Shown here: positions 41,598-55,371 of the stretch, in pieces
Layout of the letters: each line of letters opens with the position of its first letter
How positions within the stretch are numbered: position 1 is the stretch's first letter
Assembly (NCBI GenBank): GCA_003194525.1
Contig: NBIV01000015.1
Span: forward strand, 248,001 to 312,000
DNA length: 64,000 bases
Reading direction: 5' to 3'
DNA from: Gracilariopsis chorda
Lineage: Eukaryota > Rhodophyta > Florideophyceae > Gracilariales > Gracilariaceae
Translations under genes and position numbers: made by a program
Notes under the pieces: generated by a model
What the model was told of the DNA's origin: nothing
Databases searched by the model: none
Seen by the model: only the letters and a program-made list of their open reading frames with translations

Positions 41598-43334
41598 CTC
41601 AATGGAGGATGTCAGATACCGTTTTCGGCTAGCGATCAAGGCTACCTTGTCAGGTTTCTTAACTCCAACCCAAAAATCGTGGTGCCTCACTCGCTACAGC
41701 AGCGAATTCTTCACTTGTCACATTATGTGAAGGTTGGCGCTCATCCTGGTGGAAGAAAACTGTATCTCACATTGAGAAGGGATTTCTACTGGCCAGCTAT
41801 GGCATTCGACTGCTACGCGGTGCGCCGTTCCTGTACAGGATGTGCGAAGAATGACGTTAAGCTACGCAAATACTCTAAAGAGTTAACGTTATTCCCTGCC
41901 AGGGCACCGTTGGAATTTGTGGCCATCGATCTCCTCGGAGAACTGATTAGAACTCCCCGTGGGAATCGGTACCTATTGGTAATCACACACCGATTCTCCA
42001 AATTGGTTCGGACAGTTCCGCTCAAGCGGATTACGGCAAGTATTGTTGCGAAGGCGTTCGTCACCCATTAGGTATTCGTTTATGGAGCACCCGTACAGGT
42101 GCTTTCCGATAACGGACCTCAATTCACGTCGAAGTTCTTTCAAGACGTTTGCCGTATCCTGGATATAAGGAATCTGTTTGTAACAACGTACCACCCTCAG
42201 GGTAATGGTCAGGTTGAAAGGTTTAACCGAACGATGCTTAACGCATTACGGTACTACGTCGCGGATCACCCCAAGGATTGGGACCTGTACACAGACGCAA
42301 TCACATATGCGTACAATACCCAAGTGCATAGGGTTACGTCTTTATCACCATTCGAACTGGTACTTTCGCTTATACCGCCGCCAGTTTCTATCGAGGCACA
42401 GCGAACACTGGCAACTTACCCTTCGCCGGGTTTCTATCGCAACTCCTGGAAAGGATGGCTAAAGAAGATGGTTCCGGTTGCACGGAAAGCTATGGCAAAG
42501 GCGCAAAACGCTTTCAAGCGTAACTTCGATCAGAAGATTCGGAGACCTCTACCAGAAATTTGGGCGAACGATTTTGTTTTCCTTCGAAAGAAATACTACA
42601 ATTCTCAGAAGGAAGGTCGCCATAAGCTTTCTCCAACCGTGGATGGACCGTACCGTGTGGTATCAGTCGCACAGGACACTGTCGTGTTGGACATTAATTC
42701 TCAACACGAGAGGATATCACGCGACCGCGTTACTCGGGCACCCAATCCAAATCTGGAAGTGTTGAACTCACCTACAACCCTTTCAGGGAATGCTGAAACG
42801 GTTGACCAGCCTTCTGGTAATGGACAGTGGCGTCCGGCAATTCATCCGCACCCAGATCGCGGACTAACTGATCTGCCGCCTACCGCTTCCAACAATTACA
42901 ATGCTGACCCGCTACACCCCGAACGGGTTCGCCACAACGACTCTCAGGGAGTAAAACCCCCACAGGAGGTTGTCAGCAGACCCCTGGCTCCGACTAAGGA
43001 GGGGGAGGAGAATACCGTTTCGGTTTCGGCGTCGCCCGTTGCAACCGATGGTAACGCTCCTGCCGAAGAGACAGTTGTCCCTACTGGGAATTCGCTGCAA
43101 ACTTGCGCATCACGCGATGGCACCGCAGAACTGGTAAGGAATAACGTCAGAAGCGATGAAAACAGTCCTGCAAAGGATGATGAACAGAACGACGAAACAA
43201 ACCAATCTGGTAACCTGTCAAGTGATACTTCTCGCATTCGCGATTGTGCTACTGCGTCACCGAAGAAGACGGTCTCCGAAGACCCGAATCAGGTAGTGTC
43301 TGCCGACCCGCACGCGGGAGAACTCGATGGCTAG
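41598..43334 (+). pseudogene. pol: element 1 integrase, copy 2
   Basis: As in copy 1, with the same in-frame TAG (42069-42071). The C-terminal tail differs by a few residues, for example NNYNAD instead of NNDNAD. Confidence 0.85.
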
Positions 43335-43953
43335 GAAGGGGATCCAGCTTGGAACGACGTCTGGAACTGGGAGTAAGAGAACTCTGAAGGAGATGCGAAA
43401 CCATGATTTGTGGACAATTGGACCGTGAAGGACCCGCTCAGGGTGTGCATTACGTCATAACGTGGTGGCGTGCACTCGCGCTTGCGATATGAATGGCGCT
43501 CCGTGACTCCCTGCCGGGAACGGACAAACCCTAGACGGGCACGTGCCAGAGATGTGGCGCGAAAGAAAACCTTCCGGCCAATCGGATATTTCGGAAAATT
43601 CCCCGTGCACCGGCGGTCCGCCGCCCTTGCACAGGGAGTTTCAAAGAGGTGCAACACCGTCAGAACGGTCTTCCCGCTGAAGCAGTTCATCGCCTGAATT
43701 GCCGAAGCTACCGTTCGTTGGTTAGGACTCCGTCACGGAAGAAACAATACTTCCTGGACTCAGGAAAGCGAGACCTTTTGAGTGAACCCATTTGGGTAAC
43801 GTTTGCTCTCCGCTAACAGAAATTATGCCTTCTCCGTCACGACGGATACTGCACATTCACCGTGGTGAGTGACGCGCTTCCAAGACCGGAATATTGCCGC
43901 CAGGCACTCTGAGGCTAGCCACAGTGGTTCTATTGCCTCTCCCTTCGCCAGAG

Positions 43954-44193
43954 ATGGCACGGGAAAGTTCCAAACTGGATTTCTACCACATGGAGTTCGT
44001 GGTTGAACGCATTGTGCCTCATAAAGTTAACCCAGAGGGTGAGTGGTTCTATCAAATCCGTTGGTACGGATACTCTCCCGAGGAGGATACGTTGGAGCCA
44101 GTCAAGCACCTCTCGAGGTCTAAGATCATATCCTATCACCGATGGATGCGGTTGGCTCTACCTCCAAATTTGGATGAAGCACTAGTTGGCTAA
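43954..44193 (+). CDS. free-standing chromodomain protein, copy 2
   Basis: Identical in translation to the chromodomain ORF of copy 1. Confidence 0.78.
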   Translation: MARESSKLDFYHMEFVVERIVPHKVNPEGEWFYQIRWYGYSPEEDTLEPVKHLSRSKIISYHRWMRLALPPNLDEALVG

Positions 44194-44513
44194 TCAGAAT
44201 CCGGAAACACTACGTGACCACGATGGTCGTTCTTGGGGAGACTCTCGCTACTGCGACCCATGTTGGAAGGGGAAACAAGAAGGGGAATACCGGAAACGGT
44301 TGAGAACAACAAACCGGAAACGGTTCAGAGCGAGATACCAGAAACGGTTACAGAAGCAGGGATAGTGAAGAAATTGGATCCTGGAATAGGAAGAATGAAG
44401 TGGAAAGAAGATCTCAGAAGAGAAGAAGAAGAAGCGAAGAATTACCACTAGCTGGTTGTACTAATTCACAAGTCTATCTGTCTACCGCAAGGGTCGCCGT
44501 CACCATCAATTGG

Positions 44514-46329
44514 TTAGCCACCCGTACTGGGTCCGGCTCCGGATGAGGCTCCCGCTCCGCTGGGCGGATTGGTTGGACCTACACCAAAGTTGGCGGCGAG
44601 CGCCACCATCTGGTCGATATCCGTCATCGCCGGGGGGAGCGGGACCTGGAACCTTTGCAAGGTTTGTCGAAGAGTCGCAGCTTGCGGCGTCAATACCGGC
44701 CCCGGTTGTGAAAGAACATTCCAGCCCGTTGGAGCTTGAGAACCTGCTACAGGTGTTGTTTCGGTCCCGCCGACAGCTATCCCACCAGGTGGTACGGCCA
44801 CGAGCGGCGCAGACGACCCAATGGGTAATTCAGGCTCCTCCGTCACTGTCGGATCATCCCAATCCACCAGAGGCTGGTACTAATCGTGGAACACGAACCC
44901 TCGCGGGTGACCTACGGGAACCGAGATCGGTTGGCTTAACATCCCCATGGCATGAGCTTGGGAAACAACGCTACCCTCCGAAGGGTCATAGTACACGAAG
45001 TTCACAGCCCTGGGATGCCTGTGACCCGGTGAATGGTCCACGCCCGTGGAGTTGCCTACCCCTTCGGGTTGATGAGTCCAGGGGACCAATTCCAAGTTGA
45101 GATTGTCAATGACCTCCAAAATAGAATGGACTTCAGCGACATTCGCTTCAGATCCCAATGGGATAGATAGGTCCAGATGACGGATGACAGCCCGAAGGAA
45201 CGGGGGAATATACCAGATTCGGTAGTGTCGATACGCATCCTGAAGGAGATGTACCGCTACGCGGGCTGCCCATTCCGCTGCAACGAGAGACCAGTATCCA
45301 GACTGTGGATCGTTGATCAAATGAGACCCTACATAGTATATGCATGGGGGAAGCTCAGCGTAACACCCACGGGGTACTTCAACTTTGGCCCACCAATGTG
45401 GTAAAGAGGCGAAGCTAGAGGCCCGAGTTGCGGTACGGAGTCGTTCGGCTTCCACATGTGTATACGGAATCAACAGCGCGAATCGGGAACGTGCTTTTCG
45501 CTCGTAGCGAACGACGCGCTCGAAGTCCCGCTGAACCGGTGAGTGCGGTATGTATCGGAATTCGGCCCTGATCAGGGGACGGCTCCACAGCAGCATATCG
45601 CGTGGCATATACAGTCCGTTACCCCGGAAGTTCTCGGCAGGAAAAGTTGATAACGCTTGTCCATAGGAGACCTCACCGTAGGTTCGGTAATACGAGACGT
45701 CGTAGTGTATTCCCGGAGGGACAATGTGTTCATTCCGAGTTCGGTTCACACGCATGTACGCGAGACGCGTCATCGCTGCGCGAGCGGCATCCAGGCTCTC
45801 TCCGCGATGGCGGAAAATGTCTTGAGGATCAACCGCAATGCGGGCTCGCCAGTCCCCGGAGTCTACAAGGGCACGCGGAATCCCGCCAGGGAGCATGCCA
45901 TCCTCGACATAGGAATCGATGAGTTCTTCATCCCTCACCGCCGTGGGATGGAGCCACGCGGCCCGGGAAAAGATGAGCGGATCCATTGATGGACTTCTCG
46001 CGTCAAGCGATTCTTTGGCAATCCACCCTCGCGGGTTCGCTGTCAATGGCATTGCCTGCTCAGAATTCCCAGCGACGGCGGCGACATCTAACTGTGGAGC
46101 TACAGAACCACCCGGTGTCGGGGAGAGGATTGGAAGGAAACCCAGGAGGGTCGTCAGTGAGAGGGGCTTGTGAGGAGGAACTCCCTAAGGGATTGGTATG
46201 GAACGGCTGCAGTCCTGAGACAAGAGAGTGTCCGTGGGCAGATTTGTGTATATCCGGAGGCGGAAGATGCTCGGAAGACGAGGAAGGCGGTTGGTGCATG
46301 TGCTGAACCGAGATGTCCGATGAGCCCAT
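44514..46329 (-). pseudogene. aORF of element 1, copy 2
   Basis: Same frame structure as copy 1: main frame 46052-44880, C-terminal part 44867-44514, N-terminal part from 46329. One visible change is NLNLELVP in place of NLNWELVP. Confidence 0.72.
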
Positions 46330-46414
46330 GATGGGAGTCGTACTATATATACGCTTTCGCGTCACGTGAAATCCCGCGTCGCGGTGTGGCTTTCCCGGCT
46401 AAAGGAGGGGGAGA

Positions 46415-46696
46415 TGTGGAGCAACGCTTTCTCGTCGGTTGGGAGTTGTTCCTATTCATAGGAGTATCCACTGGTGGATTGGTTCGATACCTCATTTATG
46501 AGTTGATCCCTCGCGGGATAGCGATGAGGTGGCAGTTGAGGGACCTGGACAGGTATTACTAGTGGTATTCTGGTGACAGATGGTACGCTGTACGCGTGTG
46601 GTAATTTCGGTTCCAATTTTGGATATTTAATTCTATGGTTATCGCCACTTGTGGCCCAGAAAGTGGGAACTCCACGTGTATGGACCTCAAGAGGTG
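46415..46696 (+). repeat. LTR-A fragment, copy 2
   Basis: The same 282-bp LTR-A start as in copy 1, again ending at AAGAGGTG. Confidence 0.86.
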
Positions 46697-47609
46697 TGTG
46701 GTGCAATCGCGGTGTGGGAAAGGCACCCAAGGCAGCTCGAAGCCTTGCTCTCTTGGAGAGGTAGGCCCAGCTGGGTAGAGCCCTCCGTGTCCCGTATGAC
46801 GGGTGTAACTCCGTCGGGAGCCTGGATGTACCTCGGAGGTTTAGGGGTAAGAACGGGTCGGAACCACGGCTGGTCCGGAAGTAGCCTGCGAACAGGGGAA
46901 CAAAAGAGGGAAAGGGACCACCCGACGGGGGCGTGCGGAAAGCGGGAACAGACCCCGGAGGGGGGTGCCGATACACACACACAAACACGCACCGCGCGGC
47001 GGTTAGGGGATATGAGGGGAAGAGATTGTCTCACGGTCTCACGACACACGTCGGGAATATCAATACCCAAAACTGGGGCGGAGATAGGGCCTGTACGGGC
47101 GGTCACACGACAACAATGAATACCACGAGTGGTCACAACCGCCTGGGTACGACGAGCACGGTCTCCTCGGTGGTGCCAGTCGGGTGAAACTACCGGGCAA
47201 GCGGTGTACCTCCGCGAGGAGTTAGACACTTTGCATGGCGAATAGAGTCAGAGCCGAACTCTCTCTTCTTTTCTTGGTGAGCTCGCCGTCGTGCGGCCGA
47301 CGCTCAAGTACTAGCTCAGTGCAGTACAGTAGGTAGTGCACTAGCCTAAGTAAAATTAACTCCTAAACTACACTAAAATAAGTAGCCGTTTTGGGCCTCC
47401 TGGCAAGGGCTGTAGCCACGTGTCCACCACCTTTGCCAGGCAAGTACCACAAAATATGAATGTTCCCATAACCACCCTGGGTAACCCGACCGCTAATTAG
47501 CCCGGTAAACGGGGGCTAACATTCATGCATCCCGCTTCATCGCTCGCACCGAGTACACCTCAGATATGAGTTTCACCATCGCCCGTACGCGGGAATGTAT
47601 TGCACTACA
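46697..47609 (-). repeat. LTR-B copy 3 (recombinant junction)
   Basis: 913 bp; LTR-A on the left, pol on the right. It shares private variants with copy 2 (AACTCCTAAAC, ACCGCCTGGG). Confidence 0.88.
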
Positions 47610-47614
47610 CTCGC

Positions 47615-49351
47615 CTCAATGGAGGATGTCAGATACCGTTTTCGGCTAGCGATCAAGGCTACCTTGTCAGGTTTCTTAACTCCAACCCAAAAATCGTGGT
47701 GCCTCACTCGCTACAGCAGCGAATTCTTCACTTGTCACATTATGTGAAGGTTGGCGCTCATCCTGGTGGAAGAAAACTGTATCTCACATTGAGAAGGGAT
47801 TTCTACTGGCCAGCTATGGCATTCGACTGCTACGCGGTGCGCCGTTCCTGTACAGGATGTGCGAAGAATGACGTTAAGCTACGCAAATACTCTAAAGAGT
47901 TAACGTTATTCCCTGCCAGGGCACCGTTGGAATTTGTGGCCATCGATCTCCTCGGAGAACTGATTAGAACTCCCCGTGGGAATCGGTACCTATTGGTAAT
48001 CACACACCGATTCTCCAAATTGGTTCGGACAGTTCCGCTCAAGCGGATTACGGCAAGTATTGTTGCGAAGGCGTTCGTCACCCATTAGGTATTCGTTTAT
48101 GGAGCACCCGTACAGGTGCTTTCCGATAACGGACCTCAATTCACGTCGAAGTTCTTTCAAGACGTTTGCCGTATCCTGGATATAAGGAATCTGTTTGTAA
48201 CAACGTACCACCCTCAGGGTAATGGTCAGGTTGAAAGGTTTAACCGAACGATGCTTAACGCATTACGGTACTACGTCGCGGATCACCCCAAGGATTGGGA
48301 CCTGTACACAGACGCAATCACATATGCGTACAATACCCAAGTGCATAGGGTTACGTCTTTATCACCATTCGAACTGGTACTTTCGCTTATACCGCCGCCA
48401 GTTTCTATCGAGGCACAGCGAACACTGGCAACTTACCCTTCGCCGGGTTTCTATCGCAACTCCTGGAAAGGATGGCTAAAGAAGATGGTTCCGGTTGCAC
48501 GGAAAGCTATGGCAAAGGCGCAAAACGCTTTCAAGCGTAACTTCGATCAGAAGATTCGGAGACCTCTACCAGAAATTTGGGCGAACGATTTTGTTTTCCT
48601 TCGAAAGAAATACTACAATTCTCAGAAGGAAGGTCGCCATAAGCTTTCTCCAACCGTGGATGGACCGTACCGTGTGGTATCAGTCGCACAGGACACTGTC
48701 GTGTTGGACATTAATTCTCAACACGAGAGGATATCACGCGACCGCGTTACTCGGGCACCCAATCCAAATCTGGAAGTGTTGAACTCACCTACAACCCTTT
48801 CAGGGAATGCTGAAACGGTTGACCAGCCTTCTGGTAATGGACAGTGGCGTCCGGCAATTCTTCCGCACCCGGATCGCGGACTAACTGATCTGCCGCCTAC
48901 CGCTTCCAACAATGACAATGCTGACCCGCTACACCCCGAACGGGTTCGCCACAACGACTCTCAGGGAGTAAAACCCCCACAGGAGGTTGTCAGCAGACCC
49001 CTGGCTCCGACTAAGGAGGGGGAGGAGAATACTGTTTCGGTTTCGGCGTCGCCCGTTGCAACCGATGGTAACGCTCCTGCCGAAGAGACAGTTGTCCCTA
49101 CTGGGAATTCGCTGCAAACTTGCGCATCACGCGATGGCACCGCAGAACCGGTAAGGAATAACGTCAGAAGCGATGAAAACAGTCCTGCAAAGGATGATGA
49201 ACAGAACGACGAAACAAACCAATCTGGTAACCTGTCAAGTGATACTTCTCGCATTCGCGATTGTGCTACTGCGTCACCGAAGAAGACGGTCTCCGAAGAC
49301 CCGAATCAGGTAGTGTCTGCCGACCCGCACGCGGGAGAACTCGATGGCTAG
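47615..49351 (+). pseudogene. pol: element 1 integrase, copy 3
   Basis: The same in-frame TAG (48086-48088). Tail variants AILPHPDRG and AEPVRNN are shared with copy 4. Confidence 0.85.
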
Positions 49352-49970
49352 GAAGGGGATCCAGCTTGGAACGACGTCTGGAACTGGGAGTAAGAGAACT
49401 CTGAAGGAGATGCGAAACCATGATTTGTGGACAATTGGACCGTGAAGGACCCGCTCAGGGTGTGCATTACGTCATAACGTGGTGGCGTGCACTCGCGCTT
49501 GCGATATGAATGGCGCTCCGTGACTCCCTGCCGGGAACGGACAAACCCTAGACGGGCACGTGCCAGAGATGTGGCGCGAAAGAAAACCTTCCGGCCAATC
49601 GGATATTTCGGAAAATTCCCCGTGCACCGGCGGTCCGCCGCCCTTGCACAGGGAGTTTCAAAGAGGTGCAACACCGTCAGAACGGTCTTCCCGCTGAAGC
49701 AGTTCATCGCCTGAATTGCCGAAGCTACCGTTCGTCGGTTAGGACTCCGTCACGGAAGAAACAATACTTCCTGGACTCAGGAAAGCGAGACCTTTTGAGT
49801 GAACCCATTTGGGTAACGTTTGCTCTCCGCTAACGGAAACTATGCCTTCTCCGTCACGACGGATACTGCACATTCACCGTGGTGCGTGACGCGCTTCCAA
49901 GACCGGAATATTGCCGCCAGGCACTCTGAGGCTAGCCACAGTGGTTCTATTGCCTCTCCCTTCGCCAGAG

Positions 49971-50210
49971 ATGGCACGGGAAAGTTCCAAACTGGATTTC
50001 TACCACATGGAGTTCGTGGTTGAACGCATTGTGCCTCATAAAGTTAACCCAGAGGGTGAGTGGTTCTATCAAATCCGTTGGTACGGATACTCTCCCGAGG
50101 AGGATACGTTGGAGCCAGTCAAGCACCTCTCGAGGTCTAAGATCATATCCTATCACCGATGGATGCGGTTGGCTCTACCTCCAAATTTGGATGAAGCACT
50201 AGTTGGCTAA
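49971..50210 (+). CDS. free-standing chromodomain protein, copy 3
   Basis: Identical in translation to copies 1 and 2. Confidence 0.78.
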   Translation: MARESSKLDFYHMEFVVERIVPHKVNPEGEWFYQIRWYGYSPEEDTLEPVKHLSRSKIISYHRWMRLALPPNLDEALVG

Positions 50211-50530
50211 TCAGAATCCGGAAACACTACGTGACCACGATGGTCGTTCTTGGGGAGACTCTCGCTACTGCGACCCATGTTGGAAGGGGAAACAAGAAGG
50301 GGAATACCGGAAACGGTTGAGAACAACAAACCGGAAACGGTTCAGAGCGAGATACCAGAAACGGTTACAGAAGCAGGGATAGTGAAGAAATTGGATCCTG
50401 GAATAGGAAGAATGAAGTGGAAAGAAGATCTCAGAAGAGAAGAAGAAGAAGCGAAGAATTACCACTAGCTGGTTGTACTAATTCACAAGTCTATCTGTCT
50501 ACCGCAAGGGTCGCCGTCACCATCAATTGG

Positions 50531-52346
50531 TTAGCCACCCGTACTGGGTCCGGCTCCGGATGAGGCTCCCGCTCCGCTGGGCGGATTGGTTGGACCTACA
50601 CCAAAGTTGGCGGCGAGCGCCACCATCTGGTCGATATCCGTCATCGCCGGGGGGAGCGGGACCTGGAACCTTTGCAAGGTTTGTCGAAGAGTCGCAGCTT
50701 GCGGCGTCAATACCGGCCCCGGTTGTGAAAGAACATTCCAGCCCGTTGGAGCTTGAGAACCTGCTACAGGTGTTGTTTCGGTCCCGCCGACAGCTATCCC
50801 ACCAGGTGGTACGGCCACGAGCGGCGCAGACGACCCAATGGGTAATTCAGGCTCCTCCGTCACTGTCGGATCATCCCAATCCACCAGAGGCTGGTACTAA
50901 TCGTGGAACACGAACCCTCGCGGGTGACCTACGGGAACCGAGATCGGTTGGCTTAACATCCCCATGGCATGAGCTTGGGAAACAACGCTACCCTCCGAAG
51001 GGTCATAGTACACGAAGTTCACAGCCCTGGGATGCCTGTGACCCGGTGAATGGTCCACGCCCGTGGAGTTGCCTACCCCTTCGGGTTGATGAGTCCAGGG
51101 GACCAATTCCCAGTTGAGATTGTCAATGACCTCCAAAATAGAATGGACTTAAGCGACATTCGCTTCAGATCCCAATGGGATAGATAGGTCCAGATGACGG
51201 ATGACAGCCCGAAGGAACGGGGGAATATACCAGATTCGGTAGTGTCGATACGCATCCTGAAGGAGATGTACCGCTACGCGGGCTGCCCATTCCGCTGCAA
51301 CGAGAGACCAGTATCCAGACTGTGGATCGTTGATCAAATGAGACCCTACATAGTATATGCATGGGGGAAGCTCAGCGTAACACCCACGGGGTACTTCAAC
51401 TTTGGCCCACCAATGTGGTAAAGAGGCGAAGCTAGAGGCCCGAGTTGCGGTACGGAGTCGTTCGGCTTCCACATGTGTATACGGAATCAACAGCGCGAAT
51501 CGGGAACGTGCTTTTCGCTCGTAGCGAACGACGCGCTCGAAGTCCCGCTGAACCGGTGAGTGCGGTATGTATCGGAATTCGGCCCTGATCAGGGGACGGC
51601 TCCACAGCAGCATATCGCGTGTCATATACAGTCCGTTACCCCGGAAGTTCTCGGCAGGAAAAGTTGATAACGCTTGTCCATAGGAGACCTCACCGTAGGT
51701 TCGGTAATACGAGACGTCGTAGTGTATTCCCGGAGGGACAATGTGTTCATTCCGAGTTCGGTTCACACGCATGTACGCGAGACGCGTCATCGCTGCGCGA
51801 GCGGCATCCAGGTTCTCTCCGCGACGGCGGAAAATGTCTTGAGGATCAACCGCAATGCGGGCTCGCCAGTCCCCGGAGTCTACAAGGGCACGCGGAATCC
51901 CGCCAGGGAGCATGCCATCCTCGACATAGGAATCGATGAGTTCTTCATCTCTCACCGCCGTGGGATGGAGCCACGCGGCCCGGGAAAAGATGAGCGGATC
52001 CATTGATGGACTTCTCGCGTCAAGCGATTCTTTGGCAATCCACCCTCGCGGGTTCGCTGTCAATGGCATTGCCTGCTCAGAATTCCGAGCGACGGCGGCG
52101 ACATCTAACTGTGGAGCTACAGAACCACCCGGTGTCGGGGAGAGGATTGGAAGGAAACCCAGGAGGGTCGTCAGTGAGAGGGGCTTGTGAGGAGGAACTC
52201 CCTAAGGGATTGGTATGGAACGGCTGCAGTCCTGAGACAGGAGAGTGTGCGTGGGCAGATTTGTGTATATCCGGAGGCGGAAGATGCTCGGAAGACGAGG
52301 AAGGCGGTTGGTGCATGTGCTGAACCGAGATGTCCGATGAGCCCAT
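50531..52346 (-). pseudogene. aORF of element 1, copy 3, with an extra nonsense mutation
   Basis: As copy 1, but a G-to-T change on the coding strand turns a GAA codon into TAA at 51149-51151. The main frame therefore stops after 306 residues; the remainder (51136-50897) is still open. The GENLDAA variant is private to this copy. Confidence 0.72.
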
Positions 52347-52431
52347 GATGGGAGTCGTACTATATATACGCTTTCGCGTCACGTGAAATCCCGCGTCGCG
52401 GTGTGGCTTTCCCGGCTAAAGGAGGGGGAGA

Positions 52432-52713
52432 TGTGGAGCAACGCTTTCTCGTCGGTTGGGAGTTGTTCCTATTCATAGGAGTATCCACTGGTGGATTGGT
52501 TCGATACCTCATTTATGAGTTGATCCCTCGCGGGATAGCGATGAGGTGGCAGTTGAGGGACCTGGACAGGTATTACTAGTGGTATTCTGGTGACAGATGG
52601 TACGCTGTACGCGTGTGGTAATTTCGGTTCCAATTTTGGATATTTAATTCTATGGTTATCGCCACTTGTGGCCTAGAAAGTGGGAACTCCACGTGTATGG
52701 ACCTCAAGAGGTG
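52432..52713 (+). repeat. LTR-A fragment, copy 3
   Basis: Same 282-bp fragment, with a GGCCTAGAAAG variant near its end. Confidence 0.86.
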
Positions 52714-53626
52714 TGTGGTGCAATCCCGGTGTGGGAAAGGCACCCAAGGCAGCTCGAAGCCTTGCTCTCTTGGAGAGGTAGGCCCAGCTGGGTAGAGCCC
52801 TCCGTGTCCCGTATGACGGGTGTAACTCCGTCGGGAGCCTGGATGTACCTCGGAGGTTTAGGGGTTAGAACGGGTCGGAACCACGGCTGGTCCGGAAGTA
52901 GCCTGCGAACAGGGGAACAAAAGAGGGAAAGGGACCACCCGACGGGGGCGTGCGGAAAGCGGGAACAGACCCCGGAGGGGGGTGCCGATACACACACACG
53001 AACACGCACCGCGCGGCGGTTAGGGGATATGAGGGGAAGAGATTGTCTCACGGTCTCACGACACACGTCGGGAATATCAATACCCAAAACTGGGGCGGAG
53101 ATAGGGCCTGTACGGGCGGTCACACGACAAAAATGAGTACCACGAGTGGTCACAACTCACTGGGTACGACGAGCACGGTCTCCTCGGTGGTGCCAGTCGG
53201 GTGAAACTACCGGGCAAGCGGTGTACCTCCGCGAGGAGTTAGACACTTTGCATGGCGAATAGAGTCAGAGCCGAACTCTCTCTTCTTTTCTTGGTGAGCT
53301 CGCCGTCGTGCGGCCGACGCTCAAGTACTAGCTCAGTGCAGTACATTAGGTAGTGCACTAGCCTAAGTAAAATTAACCCCTAAACTACACTAAAATAAGT
53401 AGCCGTTTTGGGCCTCCTGGCAAGGGCTGTAGCCACGTGTCCACCACCTTTGCCAGGCAAGTACCACAAAATATGAATGTTCCCATAACCACCCTGGGTA
53501 ACCCGACCGCTAATTAGCCCGGTAAACGGGGGCTAAAATTCATGCATCCCGCTTCATCGCTCGCACCGAGTACACCTCAGATATGAGTTTCACCATCGCC
53601 CGTACGCGGGAATGTATTGCACTACA
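52714..53626 (-). repeat. LTR-B copy 4 (recombinant junction)
   Basis: 913 bp; LTR-A left, pol right. It shares GGGGGCTAAAATTCAT with copy 5 and has private changes (GTACATTAGG, CGACAAAAATGAG). Confidence 0.88.
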
Positions 53627-53631
53627 CTCGC

Positions 53632-55371
53632 CTCAATGGAGGATGTCAGATACCGTTTTCGGCTAGCGATCAAGGCTACCTTGTCAGGTTTGTTAACTCC
53701 AACCCAAAAATCGTGGTGCCTCACTCGCTACAGCAGCGAATTCTTCACTTGTCACATTATGTGAAGGTTGGCGCTCATCCTGGTGGAAGAAAACTGTATC
53801 TCACATTGAGAAGGGATTTCTACTGGCCAGCTATGGCATTCGACTGCTACGCGGTGCGCCGTTCCTGTACAGGATGTGCGAAGAATGACGTTAAGCTACG
53901 CAAATACTCTAAAGAGTTAACGTTATTCCCTGCCAGGGCACCGTTGGAATTTGTGGCCATCGATCTCCTCGGAGAACTGATTAGAACTCCCCGTGGGAAT
54001 CGGTACCTATTGGTAATCACACACCGATTCTCCAAATTGGTTCGGACAGTTCCGCTCAAGCGGATTACGGCAAGTATTGTTGCGAAGGCGTTCGTCACCC
54101 ATTAGGTATTCGTTTATGGAGCACCCGTACAGGTGCTTTCCGATAACGGACCTCAATTCACGTCGAAGTTCTTTCAAGACGTTTGCCGTATCCTGGATAT
54201 AAGGAATCTGTTTGTAACAACGTACCACCCTCAGGGTAATGGTCAGGTTGAAAGGTTTAACCGAACGATGCTTAACGCATTACGGTACTACGTCGCGGAT
54301 CACCCCAAGGATTGGGACCTGTACACAGACGCAATCACATATGCGTACAATACCCAAGTGCATAGGGTTACGTCTTTATCACCATTCGAACTGGTACTTT
54401 CGCTTATACCGCCGCCAGTTTCTATCGAGGCACAGCGAACACTGGCAACTTACCCTTCGCCGGGTTTCTATCGCAACTCCTGGAAAGGATGGCTAAAGAA
54501 GATGGTTCCGGTTGCACGGAAAGCTATGGCAAAGGCGCAAAACGCTTTCAAGCGTAACTTCGATCAGAAGATTCGGAGACCTCTACCAGAAATTTGGGCG
54601 AACGATTTTGTTTTCCTTCGAAAGAAATACTACAATTCTCAGAAGGAAGGTCGCCATAAGCTTTCTCCAACCGTGGATGGACCGTACCGTGTGGTATCAG
54701 TCGCACAGGACACTGTCGTGTTGGACATTAATTCTCAACACGAGAGGATATCACGCGACCGCGTTACTCGGGCACCCAATCCAAATCTGGAAGTGTTGAA
54801 CTCACCTACAACCCTTTCAGGGAATGCTGAAACGGTTGACCAGCCTTCTGGTAATGGACAGTGGCGTCCGGCAATTCTTCCGCACCCGGATCGCGGACTA
54901 ACTGATCTGCCGCCTACCGCTTCCAACAATGACAATGCTGACCCGCTACACCCCGAACGGGTTCGCCACAACGACTCTCAGGGAGTAAAACCCCCACAGG
55001 AGGTTGTCAGCAGACCCCTGGCTCCGACTAAGGAGGGGGAGGAGAATACCGTTTCGGTTTCGGCGTCGCCCGTTGCAACCACGGATGGTAACGCTCCTGC
55101 CGAAGAGACAGTTGTCCCTACTGGGAATTCGCTGCAAACTTGCGCATCACGCGATGGCACCGCAGAACCGGTAAGGAATAACGTCAGAAGCGATGAAAAC
55201 AGTCCTGCAAAGGATGATGAACAGAACGACGAAACAAACCAATCTGGTAACCTGTCAAGTGATACTTCTCGCATTCGCGATTGTGCTACTGCGTCACCGA
55301 AGAAGACGGTCTCCGAAGACCCGAATCAGGTAGTGTCTGCCGACCCGCACGCGGGAGAACTCGATGGCTAG
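53632..55371 (+). pseudogene. pol: element 1 integrase, copy 4
   Basis: The same in-frame TAG (54103-54105). The ACG insertion adds one Thr (SPVATTDGN). A leucine near the start is Val (RFVNSNP). Confidence 0.85.

Larger units (their letters stand above)
41593..46696 (+). repeat. tandem segment copy 2
   Basis: Offset of exactly 6017 bp from copy 1, with only scattered substitutions. Diagnostic bases are mostly shared with copy 1. Confidence 0.9.
47610..52713 (+). repeat. tandem segment copy 3
   Basis: Offset of 12034 bp from copy 1. It shares many diagnostic bases with copy 4 (CAATTCTTCCGCACCCGGA, GCTAACGGAAA). Confidence 0.9.
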
